Shown: positions 28,220 through 37,796, numbered from the stretch's first letter. The stretch is DNA of 64,000 nucleotides from Xanthomonas sp. GPE 39 (GCF_000963005.1 NZ_JZHZ01000007.1:2569038-2633037), one strand, 5' to 3'. Notes: a model not told the origin generated them from the letters alone. Program-made: numbers and translations.

Positions 28220-30235
28220 ATGAATGTCTCATGGACCGATGCCACGCTGGCGTGGATCGCAGCACACCCTATGCTGGCCGGCGTGGTCATCTTCGCGATC
28301 GCGCTCTGCGATGCGGTCATCATCCTCGGCACGGTGGTGCCGGCGCTGCCGCTGCTGTTCGCGATCGGCGTCTTGATCGGCCTGGGCAAGATTTCCGGTC
28401 CATATGCAGTCCTCAGCGCAGCGCTCGGCGCACTGATCGGCGACGCGTTCAGCTATTGGGTCGGATACCGCTGGGGCCACCGGCTGCGCAGCTACTGGCC
28501 ATTCAAACGCTATCCGCAGTGGCTGGACCGTGGCGAGGCAATGTTCCGCCGCAATGCGTTCAAAAGCATTTTGGTCGCCCGCTACGTAGGCGCGATCCGG
28601 CCATTCGTACCCGCGGTGGCAGGCATGTCGAAGATGCCGCTACGGCGCTACCTGCCGGCCAGCAGTGTGGCGGCGGTGACCTGGGCACTGCTGTTCCTCG
28701 GGCCGGGCTGGCTACTCGGCCAGGCTTACGAGGCGGTGGCGGCGGTGGCCGGGCGCCTGTTCCTGGTTCTGGGCCTGCTGGCGTTGGCGTTGGCGCTGGC
28801 CTGGACCATCGTGCTGTACGGCTACCGTTGGTCGGCCGGGCACATGGATGCGCTGTTGGCGCGCGCACTGGACTGGTCACATCGGCATCCCGTGCTCGGT
28901 CGCTATTCGGTCGCCGTGTTCGACCCGCAACGGCGCGAGTCCGTGCCGTTGGCGATGCTGGCGACGATGTTGCTGGCGCTGGGGTGGGGCTGGTTCGCAC
29001 TGCTGATGCTGGTGATCGCGCACGACGCGCCGCTGCGCCTGGACCTGGCCGTGCACGAGCTGATGCTGGCGCTGCGCAATCCATTGGCGGATGCGCCGAT
29101 GACCGCGCTGGCCTCGCTCGGCAACTGGCAGGTATTGGCACCGGCCACCGCACTCGGCTTGGGCTATCTGGCTTGGCGCCGACGCTGGATGGCCGCGGCA
29201 CACTGGCTGGCGGCGCTGGCGTTTGGCCTGGCCTTGACCAAACTGCTCGGCAGCACCGTTCAAGTGGTGCACCCACCAACCGCCAGCAGCGGTTTCGGCT
29301 TCCCATCGGTCGCCGTGACCATGGCCACGATCGACTTCGGCTTCTTCGCGGTACTGATCGCACGCGAACTCCCCGGGCGCTCCAGGGTTTGGCCGTATCT
29401 ACTGTCCGGCGCGGTGGTCACGCTGATCGGCTTCGCCCACCTCTACCTGGGTGCGCACTGGCTCAGCGACGTCGTCGGCGGCATGCTGTTCGGCATCTTT
29501 TGGCTGTTGGTATTGGGCATCGCCTACCGCCGTCGCCTCGACCGCAGATTCTGGATAACACCGCTGGCCTGGCTGTTCTACGGTGGATTCGTGATCGCCG
29601 CGCTGTACTACGCCCCCCGAGACCTGGAACGCAAACTAGCCAAGTTCGAACCGGCGCCACCACCGCTGGTGCAGATCGCGAGCTCGGCGTGGTGGCGGCA
29701 CGACTGGCAGCAACTGCCACCGCGTCGCAACGCATTCGACGACAACCAACGCTGGCCGCTGAACTTACAACTGGCAGGATCGCTGGCACCATTGCAACAT
29801 CAACTCGCTGCCGCTGGTTGGCGAGTGCAAGCACAGGCCGGCTGGCGACAAGCCCTGCAACTGCTCGACGACACGGCCACCCCGGCACAGGTGCCGGTAT
29901 TGCCAGCGACCCTGAATAGCCGAGTGGAATCGCTGCTGATGCTGCGCCCTGGCAAGCGCCCAGACGAGCTATACGCGCTACGGCTGTGGCCAGCAGCCGC
30001 ACGCCTGCAGCCAGGCAACCTGCCGCTGTGGCTCGGCAGTGCGCAGCGTCTGCACTACGAACGCCATTTCAACTTGATCGGGATGTGGCGACCGCTACCG
30101 GACACCGAGCCGGCACTGGACGCAGTCACCGACGCACTGCACGCACTGCCTACACGCAAGGAAGTGCAGCACTCGTCGAAGGTGCAGGTGCTACTGATTA
30201 GAGGCGACGACGAGGTACAGACGCCATCGCACTGA
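28220..30235 (+). CDS. DedA-PAP2-LssY fusion membrane protein
   Basis: 671 residues in three parts. A DedA/SNARE-associated domain spans 1-~195 (GDAFSYWVGYRWGHRLR, ARYVGAIRPFVPAVAGMS). A PAP2-type multispan domain spans ~225-435. A soluble LssY-type C-terminal domain spans ~455-671 (WPLNLQLAGSLAPLQHQLAAA, ERHFNLIGMWRP). The PAP2 catalytic residues are altered: K341 is kept but the paired Arg-Pro reads HPP; the PSGH motif is PSVA (362-365); the last motif keeps H413 and D417 but not its Arg. Phosphatase activity is therefore doubtful. A TATACT box ends seven bases before the ATG, so the mRNA may be leaderless. Confidence 0.88.
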   Translation: MNVSWTDATLAWIAAHPMLAGVVIFAIALCDAVIILGTVVPALPLLFAIGVLIGLGKISGPYAVLSAALGALIGDAFSYWVGYRWGHRLRSYWPFKRYPQWLDRGEAMFRRNAFKSILVARYVGAIRPFVPAVAGMSKMPLRRYLPASSVAAVTWALLFLGPGWLLGQAYEAVAAVAGRLFLVLGLLALALALAWTIVLYGYRWSAGHMDALLARALDWSHRHPVLGRYSVAVFDPQRRESVPLAMLATMLLALGWGWFALLMLVIAHDAPLRLDLAVHELMLALRNPLADAPMTALASLGNWQVLAPATALGLGYLAWRRRWMAAAHWLAALAFGLALTKLLGSTVQVVHPPTASSGFGFPSVAVTMATIDFGFFAVLIARELPGRSRVWPYLLSGAVVTLIGFAHLYLGAHWLSDVVGGMLFGIFWLLVLGIAYRRRLDRRFWITPLAWLFYGGFVIAALYYAPRDLERKLAKFEPAPPPLVQIASSAWWRHDWQQLPPRRNAFDDNQRWPLNLQLAGSLAPLQHQLAAAGWRVQAQAGWRQALQLLDDTATPAQVPVLPATLNSRVESLLMLRPGKRPDELYALRLWPAAARLQPGNLPLWLGSAQRLHYERHFNLIGMWRPLPDTEPALDAVTDALHALPTRKEVQHSSKVQVLLIRGDDEVQTPSH

Positions 30236-30338
30236 ATCTCGCTTCGCACAACCACACCGACCGTCGCAGCAACCACGCACAAGGCATGGCGAACGCCACG
30301 CGACCTCAGCGACGGCCCCAGGCCTGCGCAGTGTCTGA

Positions 30339-30800
30339 CTACTTCACCTCAAGCCTGATCGATCTCGAATCCGAAGCCTGCGCTTCCCTGGGCCGTGCGT
30401 AGATCAGCTCGACGACACCATTGCCACGCTCAATCGCTTTGAAGGTGAAGGTGACACTCCCAGCGCACCCCACCTGCCCCGCGCCACAAGAGCCAGTCGG
30501 GTGGTGAGACACGTCCAGCAGCGACAGCGGCCTCGGCAGGGTGCGTAACGCCCATGACATGCCGGTCGACTGATTCTCTGGAAGCTCGATCGCGACCAAC
30601 TGACCACGCTTGAGCGGAAATCCCTTCATGGCGTCCGCCAGGCAGGTCTTGGCTGCCGGCTGGTCAACGTTGCCGGTCACCTGGACGATGGAGCCATCCG
30701 AACATACACCCGTGCCAGGAGCGACAGCGCCTGCGGCCATGGCCGGAAGACTCAGGCAACCGCTGGCAGAAAGGATTAAAATTAGTAAAGAGCGTGTCAT
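30339..30800 (-). CDS. Secreted chagasin-type (I42) protease inhibitor-like protein
   Basis: 153 residues from the ATG at 30800, with GAGGAC upstream. A signal peptide is clear (MTRSLLILILSASGCLSLPAMAAG). The mature part resembles the I42 family: RGQLVAIELPENQSTGMSWAL takes the place of the NPTTGY-type loop, and the end VVELIYARPREAQASDSRSI matches the conserved Y-RPWE strand. Extra cysteines (CGAGQVGC, C-terminal half) could form disulphides. I42 proteins inhibit papain-like cysteine proteases; the target here is unknown. Confidence 0.75.
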   Translation of the reverse strand: MTRSLLILILSASGCLSLPAMAAGAVAPGTGVCSDGSIVQVTGNVDQPAAKTCLADAMKGFPLKRGQLVAIELPENQSTGMSWALRTLPRPLSLLDVSHHPTGSCGAGQVGCAGSVTFTFKAIERGNGVVELIYARPREAQASDSRSIRLEVK

Positions 30801-31081
30801 ACGAAGTCCTCGATGATGGATGAAAACGCGATGCAGGCGTCCGATCATCCGGTGCGCTGGGCCAGTGTCGGCCACCGCTGCGATACGGAAGGACGCAGCC
30901 AATCATCACCCACACAGACCAGCCCAAGGTTGAACGCGGGAGCGCGGCGCAACCGAACTATGCCGTCGCCCGCCGACCTTCGTGCGCATGGCACGCGGCG
31001 CATGGCTAGCTTATGTGCCGCCCTGAGAATTACTGGGGCCAAACACAGCGCGAAAATCGGCACGCCGCCATGCATCGCTAC

Positions 31082-31663
31082 TCACGGAATCCAGGCTAGC
31101 AATTGCTCCAGCCGCACATGCGGATCGTCTTGCTGCAACAGCGACAGGCGTTGCCGTTCGTCGAGGGGCAACAGTTCGGCCAGACGCCAGCCGACCCAGG
31201 CGGCCTGATCGAGCAGGCGCGGCCCGGGCACCGGATACACCGCAGCCGCCTGGTCCAACAAACTCTCCAGCAGCGTCGCCAGCAACGCATGCTGTGGACG
31301 CAGTTCGTCGTCGTGATCCGGTTCGCACCACGTTATATCGCCCATCACCAGGCCGTTGTCGCGGGTCCAGTGACGCGCTACATGAAAGCGCCGCGCGCCG
31401 CGCAGACTCAACAGCAGCACGCCATCGGGGCCGACATCGAAATCGACGATCCGCGCCTCGGTGCCGAACTCAGCCGGTAACGCTGCGGCACCAGTCTCAC
31501 TGCCATGGAGGATCAAGCACACACCGAAACCACTGTCTTGACGGCCACACTCGCGGACCAAGTCGAGATAACGCGGCTCGAATACGCGCAGCTTCATCCA
31601 GGCGCCCGGTAGCAGCGCCTTATGCAGCATGAACAGCGGCAGTGTCGCTCGCTCCGCGCTCAC
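31082..31663 (-). CDS. LON substrate-binding-domain protein
   Basis: 193 residues from the GTG at 31663, which has GGAG seven bases upstream and gives the expected SAERATLPLFMLHKALLPG start. It is only the N-terminal (LAN) domain of Lon: LRVFEPRYLDLVRECGRQDSG and GFGVCLIL followed by FGTEARIVDFD. No ATPase or protease domain follows. Such stand-alone LON-domain proteins have no settled role. It is 28 bases downstream of mpl on the same strand. Confidence 0.88.
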   Translation of the reverse strand: MSAERATLPLFMLHKALLPGAWMKLRVFEPRYLDLVRECGRQDSGFGVCLILHGSETGAAALPAEFGTEARIVDFDVGPDGVLLLSLRGARRFHVARHWTRDNGLVMGDITWCEPDHDDELRPQHALLATLLESLLDQAAAVYPVPGPRLLDQAAWVGWRLAELLPLDERQRLSLLQQDDPHVRLEQLLAWIP

Positions 31664-31691
31664 TCGCACACTCCGCTGCGTTCAAGCAGGA

Positions 31692-33068
31692 TCATTGAAG
31701 CGCCGACAAAAAGCGCCGTGGCGCGCCGTCGAAACCACCGTTAGACATGAACACCACATGGTCGCCCGCGCGTGCCTGCGCCTGCAGGGTAACCAGCAAC
31801 GCGTCCACGTCGGCGGCGACGCACGCCTGACCGCGCACTGCGGCGATCACCTTGGCAGCGTCCCAGGCCAGCTCTGGACGCTGCAAGAACACCACCGCAT
31901 CGGCCACCTCCAACGACGGCGCCAGCGCGTCGGCATGCGCGCCCAAGCGCATCGAATTACTGCGCGGCTCCATCGCCACCACGATACGCGCCGCACCGAC
32001 CCTGGCACGCAATCCTTCCAGAGTGGTGCGGATCGCGGTGGGATGATGGGCGAAATCGTCGTACACGGTGATGCCCTGCGCCTGACCAAGCACTTCCAGC
32101 CGCCGCTTGACACTACGAAAACGCGCCAACGCGGGTATTACCTGCGCAGGAGCCACACCAACCGCATGCGCCGCCGCCAAAGCCGCCAGCGCGTTCATCA
32201 CGTTGTGGCGACCGAGCAAAGACCATTCGACCACGCCCAATTGCTGGCCTGCATGCAGCACCGCAAAACGGCTGCCATCGGCGGCAAGTAGACGCGCGCT
32301 CCAATCGAATTCCGGATCCAAGCCAAAGCGCTCCACTGGCGTCCAGCAGCCCATCGCCAGCACCTCGCGCAGATGCGCGTCCTCGCCGTTGACGATCAGA
32401 CGGCCACGGCGCGGCACCGTGCGCACCAGGTGGTGGAACTGACGCTGGATCGCGGCGACATCGGGAAAGATATCGGCGTGATCGTATTCAAGGTTGTTGA
32501 GGATCGCCACCAGCGGCCGGTAGTGCACAAACTTGCTGCGCTTGTCGAAGAAGGCGGTGTCGTATTCGTCGGCCTCGACCACGAACAACGGCCGCTGCGG
32601 GTCAGCGACGCGGCCGCCCAGGCGCGCCGACACGCCGAAATCCTCGGCCACTCCGCCGATCAGGAACCCCGGCTCGCGACCGGCCGCCTGCAGTAACCAG
32701 GTCAGGATACTGGTGGTGGTGGTCTTGCCATGGGTGCCCGCCACTGCCAGCGTGTCGCGCCCGGGCAAGACCTGCTCGCTCAACCACTGCGCCCCGGACA
32801 TGTAAGCGCGTCCGGCATCAAGCACCGCCTCCACGGCGGGGTTGCCGCGCGAGAGCGCATTACCGACGATCACCTGCGCGCAATCGGCATCGATGTGCTC
32901 GGGCAGGTAGCCCTGCTTCAAGGCGATGCCCAATTGCTCCAACTGCGTGGACATCGGCGGATAGATCGCCTGGTCGCTGCCCTCGACCACATGGCCGAGC
33001 TCCCGCGCAAGCGCGGCGACACCGCCCATGAACGTACCGGCGATGCCGAGAATATGGATCTTGCTCAT
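31692..33068 (-). CDS. mpl: UDP-MurNAc:L-Ala-gamma-D-Glu-mDAP ligase (murein recycling)
   Basis: 458 residues from the ATG at 33068. Mur ligase with the Mpl-type N-terminus MSKIHILGIAGTFMGGVAAL, ATP-binding GTHGKTTTTSILTWLL (residues ~108-123), the carbamylated-lysine region EADEYDTAFFDKRSKF, and HNVMNALAALAAAHAVGV. It attaches recycled tripeptide to UDP-MurNAc in the cytoplasm. Downstream is the LON-domain gene; upstream 237 bases separate it from adk. Confidence 0.95.
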   Translation of the reverse strand: MSKIHILGIAGTFMGGVAALARELGHVVEGSDQAIYPPMSTQLEQLGIALKQGYLPEHIDADCAQVIVGNALSRGNPAVEAVLDAGRAYMSGAQWLSEQVLPGRDTLAVAGTHGKTTTTSILTWLLQAAGREPGFLIGGVAEDFGVSARLGGRVADPQRPLFVVEADEYDTAFFDKRSKFVHYRPLVAILNNLEYDHADIFPDVAAIQRQFHHLVRTVPRRGRLIVNGEDAHLREVLAMGCWTPVERFGLDPEFDWSARLLAADGSRFAVLHAGQQLGVVEWSLLGRHNVMNALAALAAAHAVGVAPAQVIPALARFRSVKRRLEVLGQAQGITVYDDFAHHPTAIRTTLEGLRARVGAARIVVAMEPRSNSMRLGAHADALAPSLEVADAVVFLQRPELAWDAAKVIAAVRGQACVAADVDALLVTLQAQARAGDHVVFMSNGGFDGAPRRFLSALQ

Positions 33069-33305
33069 GGGCCGATTGTCGCCGATCCCCCGACCCACGC
33101 AAACTGGCAAATCGTCTGAGGCGGGGACGACTGCACAGTGGCAGCATGCGGATGCGCCATGCACAAGCGAACAGGCTCAGCAGGCGCTCGCATTATCCAG
33201 CCGCACTGCACCGGACCCGATACAACGATCTAGCGCAGCAGCAGCGCGCGAGGTTGCCGGCGGACGCGCATCGAGCGCATCCGCAGACGTCACTGCGCTG
33301 GTGCC

Positions 33306-33869
33306 TCAGCGGCCGATCGCGGCCAGAATGCGGGCCAGGACCTCGTCCAGCGAGCCCACGCCATCCACGCGCGCAAGCGTGCCGCGCTTATCGTAGAAGC
33401 CGATCACCGGCGCCGTCGAATCGTTGTACACCTGCAATCGTTTGCGCACCGACGCGGGATTATCGTCCTCGCGGCCCTCGGCCTTGGCGCGGCCAGCGAT
33501 GCGTTCCACCAGCAGATCGGTGGCGACGTCCAACTGCACCACCGCGCCCAGCGGTTGGCCGAGTCTGCCCAGCAATTCATCCAGCGCGCCCGCCTGGGCC
33601 AGATTGCGCGGATAACCATCGAGGATGAAGCCGTTGCGCACATCCTCACGACTCAGCCGCGATGCCAGCATGCCCAGCAGAATATCGTCGGAGACCAGGT
33701 CGCCGCGCGCCATGACTTCTTTGGCTTGCACGCCCAGCGGCGTGCCGGCGGCCACTTCCGCGCGCAGCAGATCACCGGTGGAAATGTGCGGAATCTGCAG
33801 TGTGTCCTTCAGGCGGGCCGCCTGCGTGCCCTTGCCCGATCCGGGCGGTCCCAATAGAACCAATCGCAT
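33306..33869 (-). CDS. adk: Adenylate kinase
   Basis: 187 residues from the ATG at 33869. P-loop GPPGSGKGTQAA (residues 7-18), the IPHISTGDLLRAEV AMP-binding segment, DGYPRNLAQA and GRAKAEGREDDN. It is the short type without a zinc-LID insertion, as usual in xanthomonads. Interconverts 2 ADP with ATP and AMP. Divergent from pfp, which starts 140 bases away. Confidence 0.96.
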   Translation of the reverse strand: MRLVLLGPPGSGKGTQAARLKDTLQIPHISTGDLLRAEVAAGTPLGVQAKEVMARGDLVSDDILLGMLASRLSREDVRNGFILDGYPRNLAQAGALDELLGRLGQPLGAVVQLDVATDLLVERIAGRAKAEGREDDNPASVRKRLQVYNDSTAPVIGFYDKRGTLARVDGVGSLDEVLARILAAIGR

Positions 33870-34008
33870 CAACCTGACTCCTCAAGGAAATTACCGTGCA
33901 TGACCAGCAGCGTTAGACTCGCAGGCCAACGCTGCGCCGCAAGCCTCCCAGCTTACCGCATCCGGGCAATGTCCCGACAATGTCCCCACCCAGGAGCGAC
34001 CCTCGACC

Positions 34009-35265
34009 ATGGCCCAAGGCACCCTGCTCTACGCCCAATCCGGCGGCGTCACTGCCGTCATCAACGCCAGCGCCGCCGCCGTGATCGGCGAGGCGCGGGT
34101 GCGCAAGGTCAAGGTACTGGCCGCGCGCAACGGCATTCTCGGCGCACTGCGCGAAGACCTGATCGACACCTCCAAGGAATCGGCGGCGGCGATCCGCGCG
34201 TTGGCACACACCCCGGGCGGCGCCTTCGGCTCGTGCCGCTACAAGCTCAAATCGCTGGAAGCCGATCAGGCCAAGTACGCGCGCCTGCTGCAGGTGCTGC
34301 AGGCACACGATGTCCGCTACTTCCTGTACAACGGCGGCAACGATTCGGCCGATACCGCGTGGAAGGTCGCGCAACTGGCACAGGCCTTCGGCTATCGCCT
34401 GCATTGCATCGGGGTGCCCAAGACCATCGACAACGACTTGGCGCTAACCGACACCTGCCCCGGTTTCGGCTCGGCGGCCAAATACACTGCGGTGGCGGTA
34501 CGCGAAGCCGCGCTGGACGTTGCCGCCATGGCGGCAACATCGACCAAAGTTTTTGTCTACGAGGCCATGGGCCGGCACGCCGGCTGGCTCGCCGCCGCCG
34601 CTGGGCTGGCCGCGCAGTCGCCGGAGGATGCGCCGCAGATCATCCTGTTCCCCGAGCGTGCCTACGACGAAGCGGCCTTCCTGGCACAGGTGCGCAAGGT
34701 GGTAGACCAGGTGGGTTGGTGCGTGGTGGTCGCCAGCGAAGGCATTCGAACCGCAGACGGGCGCTTCGTCGCCGATGCGGGCGGCGGTACCGACGCGTTC
34801 GGGCACAGCCAGCTCGGCGGCGTGGCGGCGTACCTGGCCGGCAAGGTCAAGGCCGAACTCGGCTACAAGGTGCACTGGGCCCTGCCCGACTACCTGCAAC
34901 GCTCGGCGCGGCATATCGCCTCGCGCACCGATTGGGAGCAGGCGCAAGCGGTTGGCAAGGCGGCCGTGCAATTCGCCCTGCAAGGCATGAACGCGGTGAT
35001 GCCGGTGATCGTGCGCAGCAGCCAGACGCCTTACCGCTGGAAGATCGAGGCCGCGCCGCTACGCAAGATCGCCAATCATGAGAAGAAAATGCCGGCCTCG
35101 TTCCTGCGCAAGGACGGTTTCGGCATCACCGAGAAAGCGCGCCGCTATCTACAGCCGCTGATCCATGGCGAGGCGTCACTGCCCTATGGCAACGATGGCA
35201 TGCCCAAGTACGTGACACTGAAGAACGTGGCGGTGAAGAAAAAACTACCGCTCTGGGAAGGATGA
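34009..35265 (+). CDS. pfp: Pyrophosphate-dependent 6-phosphofructokinase
   Basis: 418 residues. PFK motifs are present: YAQSGGVTAVINASAAAV at the N-terminus, YNGGNDSADTAW (~104-115), PKTIDNDLALTDTCPGFGSA with the catalytic TIDND, EAMGRHAGW and the C-terminal substrate region. Xanthomonas uses a reversible PPi-dependent enzyme of this type rather than ATP-PFK; a Lys after TID(N)D-type motifs and lack of ATP-specific glycine are in line with that. Cytoplasmic PPi also feeds the ppa enzyme 2 kb away, and the local PPi pump is a pseudogene. Confidence 0.92.
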   Translation: MAQGTLLYAQSGGVTAVINASAAAVIGEARVRKVKVLAARNGILGALREDLIDTSKESAAAIRALAHTPGGAFGSCRYKLKSLEADQAKYARLLQVLQAHDVRYFLYNGGNDSADTAWKVAQLAQAFGYRLHCIGVPKTIDNDLALTDTCPGFGSAAKYTAVAVREAALDVAAMAATSTKVFVYEAMGRHAGWLAAAAGLAAQSPEDAPQIILFPERAYDEAAFLAQVRKVVDQVGWCVVVASEGIRTADGRFVADAGGGTDAFGHSQLGGVAAYLAGKVKAELGYKVHWALPDYLQRSARHIASRTDWEQAQAVGKAAVQFALQGMNAVMPVIVRSSQTPYRWKIEAAPLRKIANHEKKMPASFLRKDGFGITEKARRYLQPLIHGEASLPYGNDGMPKYVTLKNVAVKKKLPLWEG

Positions 35266-35414
35266 CGCCAAGTGCGATGCCATCGGGCACGCACAGACGA
35301 ACCATCTACCATCCATAGGCTGACGAGGCCAGCTCACCAGAAGTGCCGCCCAGCGCAGACGGCATCTGCTGGAGCAAGACGTCGGCGCAGAGCACCTGCA
35401 TCAAACCAACCCAC

Positions 35415-35948
35415 TCAGTGGCATGCACTGCCTTCCAGGGTCATTTGCGCGGTGAACTCCGGTATCTGCGCAATTTTGCCGGCGTCGGCCTGCTGCTTGG
35501 CCTCTTGCAGGTAGATCCGCGACTGGCCCTGGCCATCGCGCTCGGTGTTCAGCGCGACCGGCTTGCGCCAGACCCGCACCACCGCCTGCTGCGTGGGACA
35601 AGCCGCGCTGGGGACGCGGATCAGATCGTTGAACTTCCAGCCGGTCGCTTCGCTGGGCTTGGCCTGGTCGAACTCCACCAGCTTGGCGCGCGGCTGGCAG
35701 GTGGGGCTGCTGGGCACTGCCGAAAAGCGATACGGCTGTGCGGCATCGCCGGTGTATTGGCCTTCGAAACGCACACAGGCCTCGGGAATCTGCCGGATCG
35801 TGTGCACTACGCCTACGGCTTGCGGCGCGCCGACGGAGCGCTGCAATTCCGGAGTGGGGTCGGCAGCGAGCGCACTCAGCGGCGCCAATAGGCACAGGCT
35901 CAAGGCCAGCATCGATCCGCATGTGCGCAGGGAAAGCATGGATTGCAT
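35415..35948 (-). CDS. Secreted hypothetical protein
   Basis: 177 residues from the ATG at 35948, with GAGGAA upstream. A signal peptide with cleavage near LSALAAD (residue ~29) is clear. The mature protein has four cysteines (ACVRFEGQY, PTCQP, AACPTQQ, SACH), enough for two disulphides. No enzymatic motif is visible. Periplasmic or secreted; I recognise no family. Confidence 0.78.
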   Translation of the reverse strand: MQSMLSLRTCGSMLALSLCLLAPLSALAADPTPELQRSVGAPQAVGVVHTIRQIPEACVRFEGQYTGDAAQPYRFSAVPSSPTCQPRAKLVEFDQAKPSEATGWKFNDLIRVPSAACPTQQAVVRVWRKPVALNTERDGQGQSRIYLQEAKQQADAGKIAQIPEFTAQMTLEGSACH

Positions 35949-36171
35949 CGAATTGTTCCTCGGAAGCGATGCGCCACGCTGCCATGCGCCAACTGAACCC
36001 AATGCCAAAATGCCACGTCCCGGCGGGTCGCTGGCGGCCTAGCGGGGCCGGGCGCATACTCGGGACGCTCAGGCCAGGCCGGGATGATCAGCCGTACCAG
36101 CGGCACCTTACGACTGCGGAATCGTGACATCTTGACGCTCCTGCGGTGCGTTCCCACAGCATATCCCGCGC

Positions 36172-36375
36172 TTGGGCGTCATCCACATCCTCATACAAGG
36201 TGCCGGGAAACCGCAGTACAACCGCGCGGTGGACATGCTGACCCGTTCGGCGATCCGCGAGAGGATGCGGCGCGACACTGTCCGCGCCCCGTACAAGGAC
36301 ACCGCCGGCCCCGCGATCAACCCGCTGATCAAGATCATCAACATCGGCTCACTGCTGCTGGTACCACTGTTGTAG
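36172..36375 (+). pseudogene. hppA: Remnant of proton-translocating pyrophosphatase hppA
   Basis: A 67-codon frame holding two separate pieces of a membrane H+-PPase. [20 protein letters not shown] (from ~residue 12) matches the segment just before the last membrane spans of HppA, and [20 protein letters not shown] followed by [13 protein letters not shown] is the extreme C-terminus including the stop. In HppA these lie about a hundred residues apart, so there is an internal deletion, and all of the protein before them is missing. It is too short to function. Neighbouring ppa and pfp genes fit the original context. Confidence 0.85.
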
Positions 36376-36414
36376 AAGGACTCGCCATGATCGGCCGCAG
36401 CCAACATGTGTCGG

Positions 36415-36918
36415 TTATGGCGACAGGCAGTCCATCAAACCATCGTTGATGCTGCGCTGCTGATGCGGCAACGGCGCCAGCAACGGCCGCTGGCCTGCCA
36501 GCGCCTTGTACAACGCCGCCAGACGGGTCTGCGACGGCAGGGGCGTGGTGCATTGCCACAGCCGCGCATCGACCAGCACCCGACCGGTGTCCGGGTCGAT
36601 GCTGGCCTCGCTGGCGCCGAAGGTCCACACGCATTGCCCGATCACCCCATCGTGCTGACGCACCGAGCAGCGGTAGCGCAACGGCCGGTAGGCGCTGTAA
36701 TCGCCCGCGCAAAAAGTGTCACCGCACAACCGCTCGAAATCGTGGGCCAATCGCTGCTCTAGATCAGCGAATGCCTCCCCGCCCTCGCCCGGGCCGGGAT
36801 AGTCCATCGCCTCCACGTAAACCGGTCGCACCTGTGCCGCATTGCAAGCCCGCGCACCAGCACAGACCAGCACCGGCACCGCCAGCAGCAGCCCTAACAA
36901 ATACCGAACCGCGTTCAT
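36415..36918 (-). CDS. Secreted hypothetical protein
   Basis: 167 residues from the ATG at 36918. Signal peptide [24 protein letters not shown]; the mature part has several cysteines ([42 protein letters not shown]), consistent with a disulphide-bonded periplasmic protein. No motif or family recognised. It is divergent from ppa by 200 bases. Confidence 0.75.
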   Translation of the reverse strand: MNAVRYLLGLLLAVPVLVCAGARACNAAQVRPVYVEAMDYPGPGEGGEAFADLEQRLAHDFERLCGDTFCAGDYSAYRPLRYRCSVRQHDGVIGQCVWTFGASEASIDPDTGRVLVDARLWQCTTPLPSQTRLAALYKALAGQRPLLAPLPHQQRSINDGLMDCLSP

Positions 36919-37117
36919 CGCCTTGTTCCGAGTAAGGACGGGACAGACAGCGTGCCGACCGCACTGCGCTAGCACCATCGGACTATCCCGCATCGGCTCG
37001 GGGCCGCAATCCGAACAGGGTGTGGGAATCTCCCCAGGCCCAGGGACTCTGCATTGCAACAATCAAGCGACTAGAATGCGGGTCCTTTTCAAGAAGCCAC
37101 TCTACTGGAGCTCACCC

Positions 37118-37651
37118 ATGGGTCTGGAACTGGTCAACTCCGGCAAAAACCTGCCGGAAGAAATCAACGTCGTCATCGAAATCCCTAAGGATTCGGAGCC
37201 GGTCAAGTACGAAGTGGACAAGGCCAGCGGCGCCATCTTCGTCGACCGTATCCTGTCCACGCCGATGCGCTATCCGTGCAACTACGGCTACGTCCCCAAC
37301 ACCCTGTGCGGCGACGGCGACCCGGCCGACGTGCTGGTGGTACTGCCGTTACCGCTGGTGCCCGGCTGCGTGGTGCGCTGCCGCCCGGTCGGCGTGCTGA
37401 GGATGAGCGACGAGGCCGGCAGCGACGAGAAACTCCTGGCTGTGCCGGTGGCCAAAGTATTCCAGGGCTATGCCCATATCGAGGACATCTCTCAGGTATC
37501 GGGCCACTGGATGGAACGCATCGGCCACTTCTTCGAGCACTACAAAGACCTGGAAAAAGGCAAGTGGGTCAAGCTGGATGGCTGGGGCAACGCCGCGGAA
37601 GCCAAGGATATCCTGCGCGCTGCCGTCGCTCGCTTCGACGCCAACGCCTAA
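37118..37651 (+). CDS. ppa: Inorganic pyrophosphatase
   Basis: 177 residues, family I soluble PPase, with GGAG eight bases before the ATG. Active-site residues: [40 protein letters not shown] with the DxDPxD signature, and [14 protein letters not shown]. Hydrolyses PPi from biosynthetic reactions; with hppA lost it is probably the main cytoplasmic PPi sink apart from pfp. A -10 like TAGAAT lies about 40 bases upstream (37072-37077). Confidence 0.97.
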   Translation: MGLELVNSGKNLPEEINVVIEIPKDSEPVKYEVDKASGAIFVDRILSTPMRYPCNYGYVPNTLCGDGDPADVLVVLPLPLVPGCVVRCRPVGVLRMSDEAGSDEKLLAVPVAKVFQGYAHIEDISQVSGHWMERIGHFFEHYKDLEKGKWVKLDGWGNAAEAKDILRAAVARFDANA

Positions 37652-37769
37652 GCAGAGGTCGCGGCTGGATCGTCAGGTTCCGCCGCGACCAATGCCATTT
37701 CACGTTTTGCCATCGCCGACAAAGAAGTGCCGGAGAGTTTGGAGTAAATTAGGCAACGGAATGATCGCA

Positions 37770-37796
37770 CCGGTCGGGGACGATCCGGTTTTTTCG
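37770..37796 (+). terminator. Probable terminator after ppa
   Basis: CCGG-TCG pairs with CGA-T-CCGG (one bulged T) around a GGGA loop and is followed by six T. It is 120 bases after the ppa stop and directly before the HDOD gene, whose ribosome site lies in the trailing CGGGGTAA. Some read-through could therefore couple the two. Confidence 0.55.

Noticed and set aside
28231..29919. Frame of ~562 codons in the DedA fusion gene
   Set aside because: Arg/Gly-rich +2 shadow of the real gene, whose domains are recognisable.
33900..35081. Frame of ~393 codons overlapping pfp
   Set aside because: Shadow; pfp has the catalytic TIDND and GGND motifs.
35900..36130. 76-codon minus-strand frame starting MSRFRSRKVPLVRL with AGGAG upstream
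   Set aside because: The ribosome site is good, but the frame overlaps the start of the secreted-protein gene at 35948 and has Arg/Pro-rich shadow-like content; possible but not supported enough.
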